From Ovis canadensis (lineage: Eukaryota; Chordata; Mammalia; Artiodactyla; Bovidae), in NCBI RefSeq assembly GCF_042477335.2, contig NC_091263.1:17271501-17335500 (forward strand): a DNA stretch of 64,000 bases, read 5' to 3'. Shown in pieces: positions 60,501 to 64,000 of this stretch (the first letter of the stretch is position 1; each line of letters opens with the position of its first letter). Position numbers and translations under genes: made by a program. The notes below the pieces were generated by a model. That model saw nothing but the letters and a program-made list of their open reading frames with translations, was not told where the DNA came from and searched no databases.

Positions 60501-62470
60501 AGCTACTGTCGAATGACACGTGCACAGCGAGGACCATAAAAAGGCCTCCAGTAATTCAGAGACTCACTCAGGAACAATACTGGATCACCTCGCTCACCCC
60601 ACAACACGATGAGGAAACGCAAAAAAAAGAGGCGTTCCAAAAAGGTGTCTTCCAAATAACTGGAAAATAATCCTTAAAAATACCTAAACTGGTGGCTAAT
60701 GGTTTTATGGAAACATGCCATGTACTTCTCTCTCCTAATATAGTAGACTTAATTTATCATCTGAATTATTCCATTTAAAAGTGGATGATGTAACTTGCAA
60801 AGATTAATAAAACAGGACTATAAACTGGACATAGGTATAAATGATAAATTGAAGGAAAAAACAAGACACAGTTAAGAATGAGACTACATAAAATTTTATG
60901 CATGATATTAAGTTTACCAAAGGTAAGTCACAAATCTGGTTATTAATTTTCTAGCTGCTTAACCAGAAGACGGAAAAGTGGTCAGTTCCGCAATCCACAC
61001 TGCTACAGGTTTGCAAAAAAACACAAACATGCTTGGGCATGGGGAGCCATTAGGACTCGCTTCAATCATACAGTTCTTTAACACAGAAAAACTCTTAGAC
61101 TGAACTTAATTCTAAAATCTGTTTCTCTCAGTTGATATCCCCGGAGTTACTACTGAGCTTTAGAAAACTCAAAACAGTACTTTGAGTACTGTTTATTATA
61201 CGGTTCTATGGCCTCAGAAGTCAGACTCACCTCCTGCGGCTGCCTCCCTCGTCCAAAGCCTGCACAGAGCCTTCTGTCTTGTCAGTGCTACGGTGCCTTC
61301 AAACACACATCTTTTTGGTGGGTGGGGGGCAGCTTTTCCCGTTATTCTCAAAAAAGTGACCCCCATTATGTAACACTGCCCATGAACGGATACAGAAGCC
61401 TGTTCTATACCATGTGCTTCTAAGAAAGTATTTACATAAGCCCCTTGACCTACTCTGATTCTAACATGCCTCTTTCCAAAAAATGGTTTAGGAAGGCTTA
61501 TAAAAATGACAAATACAATAACTTAATAAGGGGAAACCTAGGTTGACAGGAAAAATGGTAAGTTTGACACAGAAGACAAGGACAGTGTACTAGGCGCATG
61601 TCTTAGAAAGGAAACGCTTCCTGGCTGTGAGTGTAGGCAGAGGTGGAAGGCATCAAGTGGAGGCATGGCAGGGCTGAGCAGCTTCCAGCCTCCGAGACCT
61701 ACAGTACTGCCGGCCCCACACCTGCAGAGGGGCGGCCCTGCATCTGGAGAGGGGCCACATGGGCTTTCATTCAGCTGTTTTCCCAACTGAGCGTTTCTCT
61801 CCACTGGGTGTTTGACAGAAGGAATAGGTATGAGATCATTCAGTAAACTTTGGAAGCCAAACTCTCCAACAACGAAGGCAAATGTGTGTGCCTCACTGGG
61901 CGGAGTGTCCATGGAGAGAGGGGACGCTAACACAGCACAAACATCATCAGGGAAGACAAGGCACTTACGTTACTGGAGCTAAAATGACACGCGTACTTAA
62001 GAAACAAAGGCCTAAAGTGACATACATACGCCCTGACAGCTACTTTTAGTCTTACCCCAAGAAGATGGCTCTCTTAAAATTCATGTCACATCAAAGACTG
62101 AGGCTGTCCAAGTCTGGCCCTAAAACAAAGTGATACTGCCAGATATGGGAATGCAGTCTCCACGTAAAACTCAGAATTTATGACAGAATACTCCTACACA
62201 GCTAGCTCCCTGAGACTCTGCCTAAAACAGTGCTGAATGCTCAAAACTTTATCTAAGGCATCATAGTAATATGCATCTTTCTACTGCTCAAGTTCAAGCC
62301 CATTGTTAAGGAAGAGTTACATATTTCCATAAATACACAGTGATCAGAGGTTTCATGCAGCACTCAAACAGTGTCAGCCTGTTTCAAGGTTAAACCATAA
62401 CAGAAGCACCTAACACAGTGGCCAACAGAACAAGACGGCGCCGCTTCTGAATGCTGGAGAATGCTCATAC
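57545..62470 (-). other. AZI2: AZI2 intron
   Basis: About 4.9 kb. No young SINE or LINE was recognised, which contrasts with the CMC1 intron. 58810-59010 is locally GC-rich with several CpG, and 59640-59740 has imperfect 'gggctcgctgg' repeats. The 185-codon plus frame at 58659-59216 covers the first GC-rich part and has no recognisable features. Confidence 0.55.
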
Positions 62471-62529
62471 CTTGAAACGCTCAGTCTCTGCAGATCTCTG
62501 CAGTTCAGATTGTCTTCCAGAGATGGATC
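62471..62529 (-). CDS. AZI2: AZI2 (NAP1), short exon before the TBK1-binding exon
   Basis: A 59-base exon on the minus strand between acceptor CAACGACAG (ending at 62530) and donor GTATGA (from 62470). It encodes DPSLEDNLNCRDLQRLSVS plus AG, which joins T of the next exon to give Ser and run on into DNMQ. Human AZI2 has DPYQEDNLKSRDLQKLSISS at this place as I recall, so the frame and both splice phases agree. It links the N-terminal coiled coil to the TBK1-binding helix. Upstream exons (coiled-coil region) were not found before the window ends. Confidence 0.92.
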
Positions 62530-64000
62530 CTGTCGTTGTTTAAAAAACAGTTCAAAAGTTGTGATCATTACCTTCTATTTATTCTCAGTACTTTACTACT
62601 CTACATATGCTTCAGCTTTTACAGAATACATCTGTATTCAATGTTAATAAAGCAACTCCAAACCTGCCAGGTATTTCTAAATCATTTCTAATTATTTAAA
62701 GTCATTAATGCTTTAATTTTCTTTTAAAAATACATCTGCTTTCACATAAAAGACCTTTCAGTCATACAAAATATATTTCTAAAGACACTAACCTGAAATC
62801 TATACTCAAAAAATAGTAACATTTATCAAATTACTGTTTGTTCAAGGTATAGCTCAGTGAATTCCATCAGAAAATGGAAGTTTGTTGGTATTTCACTTTT
62901 GGTATTATTACAAAAAAGCACTCAAATTTAACAGGTTACTGTTTAAATGATCAGCATAAATGTCCTCTTTCCATAATAAAATGATAGGGAAAGGATTTTA
63001 TATAAAGTCCTTATATACCTTCAAGTTTTAGCAACTTAGGTTATAGATGACAAAAAGAACCTAGTATTTAAAAGTGTACTCAATACATTTAAGATAACTC
63101 TATAACACACTCTTTGCAATGCATTTCAATTTGAGGTCTAGAACAAATAGAAATGACTCGCACAGGCACCCATTCTATTAGCGGAAGTGGCCAGTATAAA
63201 CAGAGAATAAAACTTCATTTTACCATTTCTTGTATCATTTAATGATATAAGTGGAACACTAAAAAGCACAAAAGGAATTCATGAGTCCTCTGAATCTGGG
63301 AGTGTAAATCATCAAACTGTATTATAGAAGTTAAAGTATCTTTGGATCTGACTGTTCAGAAAATAGCAACTAAACGCTGCAAATGATTTAGCTGCATCTC
63401 AAGGAGCCCTACGGAACAGGGACACAGAACTGGTCCCTGGGTCAGAGGAAGTCTGACCACGAATAAAGGACAGAACCCTGGACCTTTTCCTTTCCATTTC
63501 CTCACAGGAAATGAAGGAATCAGATCAAGTCACTTTTAGTTTCTCTATATAATTAATTAAATTAATTAAAAATACATGTTTTACTTACAGTATTAATTAC
63601 AGTATACTTATTTGTTTAGTTGCCAAGTTGTGTCTCTTATACATATACGCATAATGGAAACCTTGTTTTTTAAAACCAATTAAACACCAAACACCAAGCA
63701 GTTTGGGTTGGTAAAGTATTTCTCCAGCTATCACCTAACAATTCAGAGAAGTCTATTGTAAAGTAACAAAAAGCACAAAGGAACTGTCTCTAACATGCAA
63801 AGACCCTGTCCTGGCCAGTTCTTAGCTGCCGTGTCCTAAAAGCAGTGCGAGATCTGCTTCTCAGCTCCTGCCATCTGACGTTTGAAGCTTCGCATGAACA
63901 GGCTCAGAGCTACAAAGTCCTGGGAAGCACTGTTCCCGTTAAACAGGTTCTTGCACTTCAGGGCTGCTCAGAACCTGCAATCCGCACAGCAAACAGGGAT
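62530..64000 (-). other. AZI2: AZI2 upstream intron, partial
   Basis: AT-rich, unique-looking sequence to about 63700. I looked for the exon encoding the NWEVEKLSCDLK-type coiled-coil segment and did not find it, so it should lie beyond 64000. A short open frame at 63836-63967 on minus is described in the findings. Confidence 0.6.

Overview
This is nuclear DNA of a bovid ruminant (cattle, sheep, goat or a close relative; the sequence alone does not say which). The evidence is the dense set of ruminant-specific repeats: BovB (RTE) LINEs with their (TTCAG)n/(CTGAA)n tails, Bov-tA and Bov-A2 SINEs, cetartiodactyl CHR-type SINEs, a bovine-type L1 and an ERV2-class LTR. The gene order, CMC1 (+) facing AZI2 (-), matches the human 3p24.1 order as I recall it, so this is the ruminant counterpart of that locus.

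Layout. Bases 1-46387 are one CMC1 intron as far as I can see, packed with transposon insertions; no earlier CMC1 exon was recognised. The next-to-last CMC1 coding exon is 46388-46478 and the last is 50139-50259, followed by a short 3' UTR with AATAAA at 50378-50383. The intron between them (46479-50138) carries a UG-rich minisatellite just after the donor, a full-length RPL23A retrocopy with an open reading frame (47888-48420) and a Bov-tA SINE. About 4.6 kb of intergenic sequence with a GC-rich minisatellite and SINE pieces follows. On the minus strand are the last three recognisable exons of AZI2: 62471-62529, 57426-57544 (the TBK1-binding segment) and 54993-55405 (C terminus and stop). The last 1.5 kb of the window lies in an upstream AZI2 intron.

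How the genes relate. CMC1 is a twin-CX9C protein of early cytochrome c oxidase assembly. AZI2 (NAP1) is a TBK1/IKK-epsilon adaptor in innate immune signalling. They converge tail to tail and share no pathway that the sequence shows.

Nothing here looks like an unknown gene system. The most notable points are: a GC-AG splice junction in AZI2 with an in-frame read-through tail; an intact RPL23A retrocopy whose original start codon is lost but which has an in-frame upstream ATG; two BovB copies and one L1 with inverted 5' ends and recognisable target-site duplications; two BovB insertions with overlapping target sites; a four-unit Bov-A2 array; and a (GCT)20 tract inside a SINE. Repeat family names and consensus comparisons are from memory; no database search was run.
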